Shown: positions 35,380 through 44,006 of the stretch, one piece after another
Position numbering within the stretch: position 1 is the stretch's first letter
Layout of the letters: each line of letters begins with the position of its first letter
NCBI RefSeq assembly: GCF_014075995.1
Contig: NZ_CP055153.1
Location: 3,596,001-3,660,000, forward strand
Direction: 5' to 3'
DNA: 64,000 nt
Source of the DNA: Adhaeribacter radiodurans
GTDB taxonomy: Bacteria; Bacteroidota; Bacteroidia; Cytophagales; Hymenobacteraceae
Position numbers and translations under genes: made by a program
The notes under the pieces: generated by a model
What the model was told of the DNA's origin: nothing
The model's database searches: none
What the model saw: the letters and a program-made list of their open reading frames with translations, nothing else

Positions 35380-36491
35380 AGCCAGCATCCATGAATATCG
35401 TTATTCTAGGTTTATCTATTACATCTTCCTGGGGTAACGGACATGCTACAACTTTCAGGGGATTCGTGCGGGAGCTTGCTGCCCGCGGGCACCAGGTTTT
35501 GTTCCTGGAGCGGGATGTTCCCTGGTATGCCTCTAGCCGCGACTTACCCAATCCGGGTTATTGCGATACGCAACTCTACGCCTCTTTAGATGATTTAAAA
35601 TCTCGGTTTACCGAACAGGTAAGGGAAGCTGATCTGGTAATTGTAGGCTCGTATGTTCCCGAAGGAGTGCCCGTTGGGCAATGGGTAATAAAAACCGCGC
35701 AAGGTATAAAAGCCTTTTACGATATTGATACTCCGGTTACGTTAGCCAAACTGGAGCGGAAGGATTATGAATATTTACATCCAGATTTAATTTCGCAGTA
35801 TGATTTGTATTTGTCGTTTACAGGCGGTCCTACATTAGATTTACTCGAGCAAAAATATGGTTCACCAAAAGCTAAACCACTTTATTGTTCTTTTGACCCA
35901 GAGCTTTACTTTCCTGATCCACAAGAACTTAAATGGGATTTGGGCTACTTAGGTACTTACAGCGATGACCGCCAACCGCCTTTAGAAAAATTAATGCTGG
36001 AGGCGGCTCGTCAATGGCCGAAAGGTAAATTTGTGGTGGCCGGTCCCCAGTACCCCGCTACCATTCAATGGCCAACTAATACCCAATACATCCATCATTT
36101 ACCACCAGCCGAGCACCGGGCTTTTTACAATAGTCAACGGTTCACTCAAAATATCACCCGCGCTGACATGATTAAAGCGGGATATTCGCCAAGCGTACGG
36201 TTATTTGAGGCAGCGGCTTGTGGTACTCCCATTATCAGCGATTATTGGGATGGTTTAGATTCTGTTTTTGATTTTGAAACCGAAATTTTAGTGTCCTATT
36301 CCGCTCAGGATACTTTACGTTTTCTGCGGGATATTTCCGAATCTGAACGAAATGCCATTGGGGAAAAAGCCCGCCAAAAGGTATTGAACCAACATACTGC
36401 TGCCCACCGAGCTTTGGAGGTAGAGCAATATGTGCAGGAAATTTCCGGAAAGCTAAATCTTCCAACAACCAAAGCAAGTAGTATGGTATAG
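35376..36491 (+). CDS. CgeB-like glycosyltransferase (third of three)
   Basis: This 371-residue protein repeats the pattern: IVILGLSITSSWGNGHATTF, RGFVRELAARGHQVLFLERD, an AFYDIDTPVTLAKL middle segment, and the donor-site RLFEAAACGTPIISDYWDGL. It is closer to the second copy than to the first in the last region. The ATG at 35376 lies inside the stop overlap of the preceding gene; an internal ATG at 35391 (MNIVILGL) is an equally good start and would make the protein five residues shorter. A gap of about 190 bases separates it from the methyltransferase gene. Confidence 0.87.
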   Translation: MKPASMNIVILGLSITSSWGNGHATTFRGFVRELAARGHQVLFLERDVPWYASSRDLPNPGYCDTQLYASLDDLKSRFTEQVREADLVIVGSYVPEGVPVGQWVIKTAQGIKAFYDIDTPVTLAKLERKDYEYLHPDLISQYDLYLSFTGGPTLDLLEQKYGSPKAKPLYCSFDPELYFPDPQELKWDLGYLGTYSDDRQPPLEKLMLEAARQWPKGKFVVAGPQYPATIQWPTNTQYIHHLPPAEHRAFYNSQRFTQNITRADMIKAGYSPSVRLFEAAACGTPIISDYWDGLDSVFDFETEILVSYSAQDTLRFLRDISESERNAIGEKARQKVLNQHTAAHRALEVEQYVQEISGKLNLPTTKASSMV

Positions 36492-36680
36492 CCTATTTAA
36501 ATTACTGCTAAGAAGTAAGGAACGTAAAACTTTAATAATCTAGCCTTATTTTCCTCTTCAATGGCTCCTATTTTATAAGTAAATACTATTCTTTAAAAAG
36601 AATAATTGATTCAATATAATTAGTTACACACCAGGCTACAGCAAAATACAGGTAGGTAAAAAATTTATCAAAATTTTCTC

Positions 36681-37499
36681 ATGACCACATTACAACAGGA
36701 GATAGATCAACTTAAACCTTGGTTTCATAACATACATTTACCCGATGGTACCCAAACCGCGCCTAATCATACCTTAGGAGATTTTCCGGCGTTTAAATGG
36801 CAAGACATTGCCCCTTATATTCCGGAGGATTTAACCAATTGGAAGGTGCTGGACGTTGGTTGCAATGCGGGTTTTTATACGATTGAGTTAGCTAAACGGG
36901 GAGCCCAGGTATTGGCTATTGATATAGATCCGCATTATCTAAAGCAAGCAGCTTGGATAGCGCAACAATTTGGTCTGGAAAAACAAATTGAATTCCGGCA
37001 ATTACAGGTATACGATGTAGCGCACTTAGAGCAAAAATTTGATTTAATCTGGTATATGGGAGTAATGTACCATTTGCGTTATCCGCTACTATCTCTGGAT
37101 ATTCTTTCTCAAAAACTGAATCGTTTAATGGTTTTTCAAACCTTAACTATGCCCGGCGAAGAAGTAGCAGAAGTACCTCAGGACTTAGATTTTAATGACC
37201 GGGAAAAAATGCAGCAAGATGGCTGGCCCAAAATGGCCTTTATTGAACAGCGTTTAGCAGGCGATGTCACTAATTGGTGGGCTCCCAACCATGCCGCCAT
37301 AGAAGCTATGCTGCGTTCTTGCGGTTTAAATGTAATGCATAGACCTGCCCACGAAATATACTTATGCGAGCTAGATACTTCCAATAATAAAAGTGTTCAT
37401 TCCTGGAACAAATCCGAATACTTGTCCGCAACTGGTCAGAATTGGGAAGAGGCGGTTCAAATGAAAGTAACCAATAAGAATCGTACTCTAACTTCTTAA
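36681..37499 (+). CDS. CmoB-like SAM-dependent methyltransferase in a sugar cluster
   Basis: This 272-residue class I methyltransferase is related to the tRNA carboxymethyltransferase CmoB. The SAM-binding motif VLDVGCNAGFYTIELAKRG lies near residues 56-74, with IDID as the acidic loop, and the characteristic WYMGVMYHLRYPL lies near residues 117-129. It is shorter than CmoB (about 320), and its place among glycosyltransferases points to a sugar or lipid substrate. I recall a named family of this type (Rta_06860 family) in sugar clusters; membership was not tested here. Confidence 0.87.
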   Translation: MTTLQQEIDQLKPWFHNIHLPDGTQTAPNHTLGDFPAFKWQDIAPYIPEDLTNWKVLDVGCNAGFYTIELAKRGAQVLAIDIDPHYLKQAAWIAQQFGLEKQIEFRQLQVYDVAHLEQKFDLIWYMGVMYHLRYPLLSLDILSQKLNRLMVFQTLTMPGEEVAEVPQDLDFNDREKMQQDGWPKMAFIEQRLAGDVTNWWAPNHAAIEAMLRSCGLNVMHRPAHEIYLCELDTSNNKSVHSWNKSEYLSATGQNWEEAVQMKVTNKNRTLTS

Positions 37500-37625
37500 T
37501 TTTAGAAAAATATCATAATCCTCTAATAACAAAATGGTTGTAAAGCATTCAGTTTTACTAAAATAACCTTCTTTTTAAATGTTTAAGTTTTACAATTTCA
37601 GTGCAAATTAATCTGGGGTTTAGGT

Positions 37626-39110
37626 GTGAGTAAAACAATGGAGAAACTAGACAATCTGATTCTTCCAAAAGAAAAAACAAGCCTAGCAGAAAAACCACAG
37701 ACCTTACCTTGGATTCAGGTTGCGCCTAATGCTCCTTACTTTATAACAGAATATGGAGCTAATTGGACGCCTATAGGTCAAAACGATGCTATTACCTGGC
37801 CGGAATTTGCTGGTTTATTTCGCCGGAAAAACATAGCCGCCGTTGAAAATCATTTAGCTTACCTGGCCGAAAGCGAGGTTACTTGCTTACGATTTATGCT
37901 GGAATATGCGCAAACTGAAAACCGGTATTTAGAAAGACCAGCCGGTAAGTTTCAACCCAACATGATAAAACTTTGGGACGATTTATTTGCCCTTTGCGGG
38001 AAATACGGGCTTCGCATATTACTGACTCCTTACGATACTTTCTGGATGTGGATTCGCTGGAAACATCATCCGTATAACAAAGCGAACGGCGGCCCTTGTG
38101 CCCGTAGGTCGCAATGGTTGTTGTGCCCCAATACTTTACAGGCTATTAAAAACCGGCTAACTTTTGCTACCGAACGTTGGGGCAGCAGTGGTGCTTTGTT
38201 TGCCTGGGATTTATGGAACGAAATTCATCCGGCCCACGCTGAAAACAACACCGAAGGATTTTCTCATTTTGTAAGCGAAATAAGTACCCATTTACGGGAA
38301 ATGGAAATGCGCCTGTACGGACGTACCCACTTGCAAACAGTTTCGTTGTTTGGACCGGTTTTATACGAGCACCCCGCCGTGGCGGATGTTATTTTCCGGC
38401 ATCCACAACTCGACTTTGCTACTACCCATTTTTACGACGCTAAAACTATTAACCATCCTAAAGATACTGTTGAATCGGCCATTTGTACCGGGGCTCTGGT
38501 ACGGGAAGCATTGGAGCATTTACAGCAGCCAAAGCCATTTTTCGATAGCGAACACGGACCCATTCACGCTTTCAAAGATTTACACCGTACTTTACCAGCC
38601 CAGTTTGACGACGAGTATTTCCGGCACATTCAATGGGCGCACTTAGCTTCAGGAGCGGCAGGTGGAGGGATGCGCTGGCCTAATCGTCATCCCCACACGC
38701 TTACTCCAGGTATGCGAATAGCTCAGCAAAATGTAACGGGTTTCCTTACCTACATAAATTGGAGCGAGCTTAATAGAAAAAACCTGAACGGAGAAATACA
38801 AATTTCTTCTCCTGCTTTTAAAGGTTTTGCTTGTGGCGATGATCAGCAAGCAATTGTTTGGTTACTTAGAAAAGACAAATTTAGTAAACTGAATAAATTA
38901 AAAATCTTAGACAGATCTGCGAAACCTTTACCGGTAACGATAATTATTCCAGGGTTAGCAACCGGAAAGTTCCGGATATATTTCTGGGATACAGAAAAAG
39001 GAAAGCAGATAACTGAAATGGTGTTAGAGAAAAAACAAGAAGAATTAACCGTTTCCATACCACCCATTGTAGCTGATATAGCATTGGCTATTATTAAAAT
39101 ACCAGATTAA
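37626..39110 (+). CDS. GH5-like (cellulase-family) glycoside hydrolase
   Basis: This 494-residue hydrolase has a (beta/alpha)8 barrel of clan GH-A type. The acid/base motif FAWDLWNEIHPAH places Glu199, and the nucleophile motif PFFDSEHGP places Glu309; both are intact. A C-terminal beta domain follows from about residue 410. No signal peptide is seen, so the enzyme may be cytoplasmic, unlike typical cellulases, and may trim or transfer a glycan. The frame starts at GTG (37626); an ATG at 37638 gives a protein four residues shorter and is equally possible. It closes the rightward cluster with a bidirectional terminator across its stop. Confidence 0.82.
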   Translation: MSKTMEKLDNLILPKEKTSLAEKPQTLPWIQVAPNAPYFITEYGANWTPIGQNDAITWPEFAGLFRRKNIAAVENHLAYLAESEVTCLRFMLEYAQTENRYLERPAGKFQPNMIKLWDDLFALCGKYGLRILLTPYDTFWMWIRWKHHPYNKANGGPCARRSQWLLCPNTLQAIKNRLTFATERWGSSGALFAWDLWNEIHPAHAENNTEGFSHFVSEISTHLREMEMRLYGRTHLQTVSLFGPVLYEHPAVADVIFRHPQLDFATTHFYDAKTINHPKDTVESAICTGALVREALEHLQQPKPFFDSEHGPIHAFKDLHRTLPAQFDDEYFRHIQWAHLASGAAGGGMRWPNRHPHTLTPGMRIAQQNVTGFLTYINWSELNRKNLNGEIQISSPAFKGFACGDDQQAIVWLLRKDKFSKLNKLKILDRSAKPLPVTIIIPGLATGKFRIYFWDTEKGKQITEMVLEKKQEELTVSIPPIVADIALAIIKIPD

Positions 39111-39140
39111 ATTCTTTCAAGGATTTTAATCTGGTATTTT
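39097..39140. terminator. Bidirectional terminator across the stop of the GH5-like gene
   Basis: A perfect 16-bp stem, AAAATACCAGATTAAA with its complement at 39125-39140, closes a 12-base loop. The left arm contains the last codons and stop of the plus-strand gene. It separates the convergent GH5-like and E1 genes. Confidence 0.85.
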
Positions 39141-39154
39141 ACAAAATTGAGTAG

Positions 39155-41572
39155 CTAGTATATTGTTGGATAAGCGTCCGGATCAACGTCGTGCATCATT
39201 TCGTACACGGCATCAAAAATATCTTCTACATTAGGTTTAGAAAAATAATCACCATCTGAGGAATAAGATGGTCGATGGTCCTGAGCAGAAATACACCGCG
39301 GCGGTGAATCTAACCATTGGTAGGCTCCTTGTCCGTCAATTACCTGCTGCAACATAAATCCGGTGGCTCCTCCCGGCACATCTTCATCGGCAAATATAAG
39401 CCGGTTCGTTTTCTTCACCGATTCCAGTATCATACGCGGAAGATCAAAAGGCAATAATGTTTGTACATCTATTACCTCCACCGAAATATTAAATTCGGCT
39501 AGCTGCTGCGCCGCTTCCATTACTACCCGGCACATAGAACCATAAGTAACAATAGTAACATGTTCACCCTCGCGTAAAATTTCCGGTATACCCAATGGTA
39601 CCGTGATCTCCCCTATATTACTCGGCAGTCGTTCTTTTAAACGATACCCGTTTAAACATTCTACTACAATAGCCGGATCATCTGATTTTAACAAAGTATT
39701 ATAAAAGCCGGCAGCTTGGGTCATATTACGAGGCACCAATAGGTGAATACCCCGCAAAGAACCCAAAATCATAGCCATTGGCGATCCTGAATGCCAAACC
39801 CCTTCTAACCGATGGCCCCGGGTACGGATAATTACCGGTGCTTTTTGGCCACCTTTAGTCCGGTAATGCAGAGAGGCTAAGTCGTCGGATAAAGTTTGAA
39901 GGGCGTAGATTAAATAATCTAAATACTGAATCTCGGCAATAGGGCGTAATCCGCGTAAAGCAGCGCCCGTACCTTGGCCAATAATAGTACTTTCGCGAAT
40001 ACCGGTATCGGTTACCCGCAACTCCCCAAATTTTTCCTGTAAACCGGCCATACCCTGGTTCACATCCCCAATTTTGCCTACGTCTTCGCCAATGGCAAAT
40101 AAACGAGGTTCACGGGCCAGAGCCGCCGCAAAGCAAGCCCGTAATACTTCCCGGGCATCTACCATGGGGCTGTTCTCGTCATAAACCGGTTTTACTTCGC
40201 CCACCAGCAAAGGCGAATCTTCTGACTGGCTGATTAAGTAAGAATTATAGCGATCGGCATTTTCTCCGATTACGCGTTCCAGCCAACTTATAATATTTTT
40301 TTTGTATTGGGATTTTTCCGAGCGTAAATAACGGAGAGCTTTTTTAACGGCCCGAATGGCATCGTACCGGTTGGGTAGGTTATTTTTCCGAAGTTCTTCG
40401 GCAATACTGGAAATATGATTGGCGTTAGAATTATCTGTTTCTAAAGCCACCCGCTCTAATAAAGTTAATGCCTCGTTGTGATCTGCTTTTACGCCACCAA
40501 TATATTCATTCCAGGCAGCTAAACGCGCTTTTCGAACAGATTCCCGGCTTTCTGCCTCCAGATGGTCCAGCATATCGGTTGTGGCATATTCGTTGGCTAA
40601 GATCCACTCGCGCATGTACTTTAGGCAATCGTGTTCTTCCTCCCAGGCCAGGCGGTCTTTAGACTTATACCGTTCGTGCGAACCAGAAGTAGAGTGGCCT
40701 TGGGGTTGGGTCATTTCCTCAACGTGAATTAGAACGGGCACATGTTGTTCCCGGCAAAGCTCCACTGCGTGCGCATACAAGTTACAAAGGCCTTGGTAAT
40801 CCCAGCCCTTTGCGGTAAATATTTCGTATCCAGGCTCATTCGGGCTTTCCCGCTGAAAACCGGACAAAACCTTAGATATATTCCCTTTAGTAATCTGATA
40901 TTCGTTTGGTACCGATATTCCGTAACCATCATCCCACACAGAGACCAACATCGGAACCTGCAATACGCCCGCGGCATTAAAAGTTTCGAAAAACAAACCT
41001 TCTGCAGTGGAAGCATTACCAATTGTACCAAAAGCTACTTCGTTGCCATGTACCGAAAAATTAGTAAACTCGTGTAAATCGGAGTTTTGCCGGTATAATT
41101 TTGAAGCATATGCTAAACCTAATAACCGGGGCATTTGAGCAGCAGTTGGAGACATGTCAGCGCTGGAATTTTTTATTTCCATCAGGTTTTTCCAGTTACC
41201 ATCTTCGTCCAGGGAACGGGTGCTGAAATGGCTGTTCATGCAACGGCCAGCCGTGGCCGGTTCTGCCTCTACATCGGCGTGGGCATATAATTGAGCAAAA
41301 TATTGTTGTAAGGTAAGCTCCCCAATAGCAAACATAAACGTTTGATCCCGGTAATAGCCCGACCGGAAATCGCCCTTGCGAAAATACTTCGCCATTGCCA
41401 ACTGCGCTACTTCTTTGCCATCACCAAAAATGCCGAATTTCGCTTTTCCCATAAAAACTTCTTTCCGACCGGTGAGACTTGCCTGCCGGCTTTCGTAAGC
41501 CAAACGGTAATCGCGAAGAATTTCCTCTCGGCTGAGAGCTTGCTTTTGTACCAGGGCAACAGTTTGCATCAT
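39155..41572 (-). CDS. Fused alpha/beta E1 subunit of a 2-oxoacid dehydrogenase (branched-chain type)
   Basis: This 805-residue thiamine-diphosphate enzyme decarboxylates 2-oxoacids, here most like branched-chain 2-oxoisovalerate dehydrogenase, and feeds the E2 lipoyl subunit. The alpha half (about residues 1-400) carries RSGYYRDQTFMFAIG and the ThDP region; the beta half (about 465-805) has AIGEDVGKIGDVNQGMAGL, EIQYLDYLIYALQTLSDDLA and VIRTRGHRLEGVWHSGSPMA. Fusion of the two subunits is common in Bacteroidota. In the alpha half the canonical GDG...NNGY motif appears as GNASTAEG and DDGYGIS. No E2 or E3 gene is adjacent. Confidence 0.92.
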   Translation of the reverse strand: MMQTVALVQKQALSREEILRDYRLAYESRQASLTGRKEVFMGKAKFGIFGDGKEVAQLAMAKYFRKGDFRSGYYRDQTFMFAIGELTLQQYFAQLYAHADVEAEPATAGRCMNSHFSTRSLDEDGNWKNLMEIKNSSADMSPTAAQMPRLLGLAYASKLYRQNSDLHEFTNFSVHGNEVAFGTIGNASTAEGLFFETFNAAGVLQVPMLVSVWDDGYGISVPNEYQITKGNISKVLSGFQRESPNEPGYEIFTAKGWDYQGLCNLYAHAVELCREQHVPVLIHVEEMTQPQGHSTSGSHERYKSKDRLAWEEEHDCLKYMREWILANEYATTDMLDHLEAESRESVRKARLAAWNEYIGGVKADHNEALTLLERVALETDNSNANHISSIAEELRKNNLPNRYDAIRAVKKALRYLRSEKSQYKKNIISWLERVIGENADRYNSYLISQSEDSPLLVGEVKPVYDENSPMVDAREVLRACFAAALAREPRLFAIGEDVGKIGDVNQGMAGLQEKFGELRVTDTGIRESTIIGQGTGAALRGLRPIAEIQYLDYLIYALQTLSDDLASLHYRTKGGQKAPVIIRTRGHRLEGVWHSGSPMAMILGSLRGIHLLVPRNMTQAAGFYNTLLKSDDPAIVVECLNGYRLKERLPSNIGEITVPLGIPEILREGEHVTIVTYGSMCRVVMEAAQQLAEFNISVEVIDVQTLLPFDLPRMILESVKKTNRLIFADEDVPGGATGFMLQQVIDGQGAYQWLDSPPRCISAQDHRPSYSSDGDYFSKPNVEDIFDAVYEMMHDVDPDAYPTIY

Positions 41573-41717
41573 AGTTCCAAATTATAGGGGCAAATTCTAA
41601 ATCCAAATCAAAATTACGGAAAATTTAGCCGCATTTCAAATCCGTAAACCTCACCACCCATCACAAGGTTCTGGTTTAACGCTAAAATCAGTACTTATGT
41701 TTTTTTCGGAAAACTGC

Positions 41718-41725
41718 TATATTTG
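41718..41725 (+). promoter_or_regulatory. Putative -7 promoter element of the DUF1573 gene
   Basis: TATATTTG matches TAnnTTTG exactly, 43 bases upstream of the ATG at 41769. No -33 TTG is clear. Confidence 0.4.
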
Positions 41726-41768
41726 TAATTATTCTTTTATATTATTTGTGAATTAAGAAGGTATATAT

Positions 41769-42554
41769 ATGAAATTGACGAAGTTACTTTTAATTGGTTA
41801 TTGCCTTTTATTTATACCAAATTTTTTGTGGGCCCAGGGCATTTTAAAATTTGAAAAAGAAACGCACGAATTTGGCACCATCACTGAAGGAGTACAGGCT
41901 ACCTACGAATTTAAGTTTAAAAATACAGGTAACCAGCCGGTGGTAATTTCTAATGTGCAGCCTTCCTGCGGGTGTACTACCCCCGATTGGACCAAAGAAC
42001 CTATTTTACCAGGTAAAAGCGGCATGGTAAAAGCTGTATACAACAGTGCCGATCGGCCGGGTGCTTTTCATAAAAGTATTACCGTAACCAGCAATGCTTC
42101 TACTCCTACCCAGGCTTTGTTTATAAAAGGAACCGTAGAGGAGGCAAGCGCCGCTAAAACTGCTTACACCCCTGCCCAGAAAGCCAGCTCACCCCGACTT
42201 ACTTTTACTAAAAATACCCATGACTTTGGCAAGTTAGAAGCCGGACAAAAAGCTAAAGCTACATTTACCATTAAAAACACTGGTAAACAGCCACTTATCC
42301 TTCAAGGGGTAAAATCGCCTTGTAACTGTATTAATTATAGAATTTCGGCTTCAGAAATTGCTCCAGGAAAAGAAGAAAATTTGGAACTAACTTATACCCA
42401 GCGGCTGTTAGGAGAACAAACAGAGAAAGTAAGTTTCATTTCTAACGATATTGTATCTCCCGAAACAGCTTTAACTTTAAGGGCCAAAGTAGTGGAGAGT
42501 TTAAATACAACCAGCATCATAAAGGAGAGCAGCGCTGCTGTTCCGTTTAAATAG
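41769..42554 (+). CDS. DUF1573 domain-containing secreted protein
   Basis: This 261-residue exported protein has a signal peptide (LLLIGYCLLFIPNFLWAQG) followed by two tandem DUF1573 (immunoglobulin-like, HYDIN-related) domains at about residues 27-125 and 148-245. Each copy shows the THEFG/THDFG start, the FKNTGNQPVVISNV/IKNTGKQPLILQGV strand and a conserved Cys pair (SCGC, SPCNC). DUF1573 proteins are typical of Bacteroidota and their role is unknown, though they are presumed periplasmic or surface. A terminator follows. Confidence 0.92.
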   Translation: MKLTKLLLIGYCLLFIPNFLWAQGILKFEKETHEFGTITEGVQATYEFKFKNTGNQPVVISNVQPSCGCTTPDWTKEPILPGKSGMVKAVYNSADRPGAFHKSITVTSNASTPTQALFIKGTVEEASAAKTAYTPAQKASSPRLTFTKNTHDFGKLEAGQKAKATFTIKNTGKQPLILQGVKSPCNCINYRISASEIAPGKEENLELTYTQRLLGEQTEKVSFISNDIVSPETALTLRAKVVESLNTTSIIKESSAAVPFK

Positions 42555-42581
42555 TTTTTTCATAGTTTTATTTTGACTAAT

Positions 42582-42611
42582 GGCAGTGATATTATCGCTG
42601 CCTTTTTTTAT
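42582..42611 (+). terminator. Probable terminator of the DUF1573 gene
   Basis: GGCAGTGATA pairs with TATCGCTGCC through one G-U pair, and a run of seven T follows. The nominal loop is very short, so the inner pairs must open. Confidence 0.65.
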
Positions 42612-42800
42612 TTCAGGTAATTCCTTATTCGCCTTCCTTTACCAGCCTTTTATTTTACTTATTACATTCATAAATAAAGCTTTCTGCACATTTATTTAAG
42701 CAAACTACTCCTGGATTACCTGCTATCAGATAAGTTTTTATTAATTTTGGAACTGTATTTGACAAGTAGATTTTCAGTAATAACCTACCTACTTAAACTC

Positions 42801-43928
42801 ATGATAATAGGCGTTCCGAAAGAAATAAAAAATAATGAAAACCGGGTGGCTTTAACTCCAGCCGGTGTAGCCGAGCTACGAAAAAACCAACATACTATAT
42901 ATGTACAAAGTGAAGCCGGCACGGGCAGCGGCTTTACGGATGCCGAATACCAGAAAGCCGGTGCGCAAATATTACCTTCTATAGTAGAAGTGTACGCTAT
43001 TGCAGATATGATTATTAAGGTAAAAGAGCCAATTGCCCCGGAATATAATTTAATTAAGGAAGGCCAATTAGTTTTCACTTATTTTCACTTTGCTTCTTCC
43101 GAAGAATTAACCCATGCCATGATTGCCCGCAAAGCTATCTGCCTGGCTTACGAAACCGTAGAACGCAAAGACCGATCGTTGCCTTTATTAATTCCGATGA
43201 GTGAGGTAGCTGGCCGAATGGCCCCGCAGGAAGGCGCCAAATACTTAGAAAAGCCATTAAAAGGCCGTGGCATTTTATTAGGAGGTGTTCCCGGCGTAAA
43301 ACCTGCTCATGTATTAATCTTGGGCGGAGGTGTAGTAGGTACCCAATCGGCCAAGATTGCCGCTGGTTTAGGCGCTCAGGTAACTATCATGGATATTAAC
43401 CTGACCCGGTTACGGGAGTTATCTGACTTTATGCCCGCTAACGTTATTACCGAGTACTCTAACGAATACAATATTCGGGAAGCAATTAAAACGGCCGATT
43501 TAATTATAGGAGCTGTTTTGATTCCGGGAGCCAAAGCGCCGCATTTAATTACCCGCGATATGTTAAAAGATATGAAACCGGGCACTGTACTGGTGGACGT
43601 AGCCGTAGACCAAGGCGGTTGCATTGAAACCTGCCAGCCTACCACCCACGAAAATCCAACGTATATTATTGATGAGGTGGTGCATTATTGTGTAGCTAAC
43701 ATGCCGGGGGCGGTACCTTATACCTCTACCCTGGCGTTAACGAATGCTACCTTGCCGTATGCGGTGCAATTAGCAAACAAAGGCTGGCAAAAAGCCTGCT
43801 CCGAAAACGAAGAGCTTCGTTTAGGATTAAATGTTGTAAACGGCCAAGTAGTGTACAAAGGAGTAGCCGATGCCTGGAATTTACCTTTAAACACTACTGA
43901 TGATTTATTGGAATCAATAGTAGGTTAA
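42801..43928 (+). CDS. ald: Alanine dehydrogenase
   Basis: The enzyme catalyses reversible NAD-dependent deamination of L-alanine to pyruvate and ammonia. The 375 residues from the chosen start match the family. It opens with MIIGVPKEIKNNENRVALTP, has the active-site segments SEAGTGSGFTDAEY and LAYETVERKD, and the NAD motif LILGGGVVGTQSAKIAAGLG near residue 173. VDVAVDQGGCIET and NMPGAVPYTSTLALTNATLP are conserved family blocks. The frame is open from 42747, but the preceding residues are not family sequence, so the ATG at 42801 is chosen. A strong terminator follows the stop. Confidence 0.96.
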   Translation: MIIGVPKEIKNNENRVALTPAGVAELRKNQHTIYVQSEAGTGSGFTDAEYQKAGAQILPSIVEVYAIADMIIKVKEPIAPEYNLIKEGQLVFTYFHFASSEELTHAMIARKAICLAYETVERKDRSLPLLIPMSEVAGRMAPQEGAKYLEKPLKGRGILLGGVPGVKPAHVLILGGGVVGTQSAKIAAGLGAQVTIMDINLTRLRELSDFMPANVITEYSNEYNIREAIKTADLIIGAVLIPGAKAPHLITRDMLKDMKPGTVLVDVAVDQGGCIETCQPTTHENPTYIIDEVVHYCVANMPGAVPYTSTLALTNATLPYAVQLANKGWQKACSENEELRLGLNVVNGQVVYKGVADAWNLPLNTTDDLLESIVG

Positions 43929-43950
43929 TTTAATAAATTATATTTCTTTC

Positions 43951-43987
43951 TAAAGCCTTTCCAGCTCCGTTGGAAAGGCTTTATTTT
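43951..43987 (+). terminator. Rho-independent terminator of ald
   Basis: A perfect 13-bp stem, TAAAGCCTTTCCA with its complement at 43971-43983, closes a 7-base loop and is followed by TTTT. Confidence 0.88.
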
Positions 43988-44006
43988 GCAACCTATACTG
44001 TACTAA

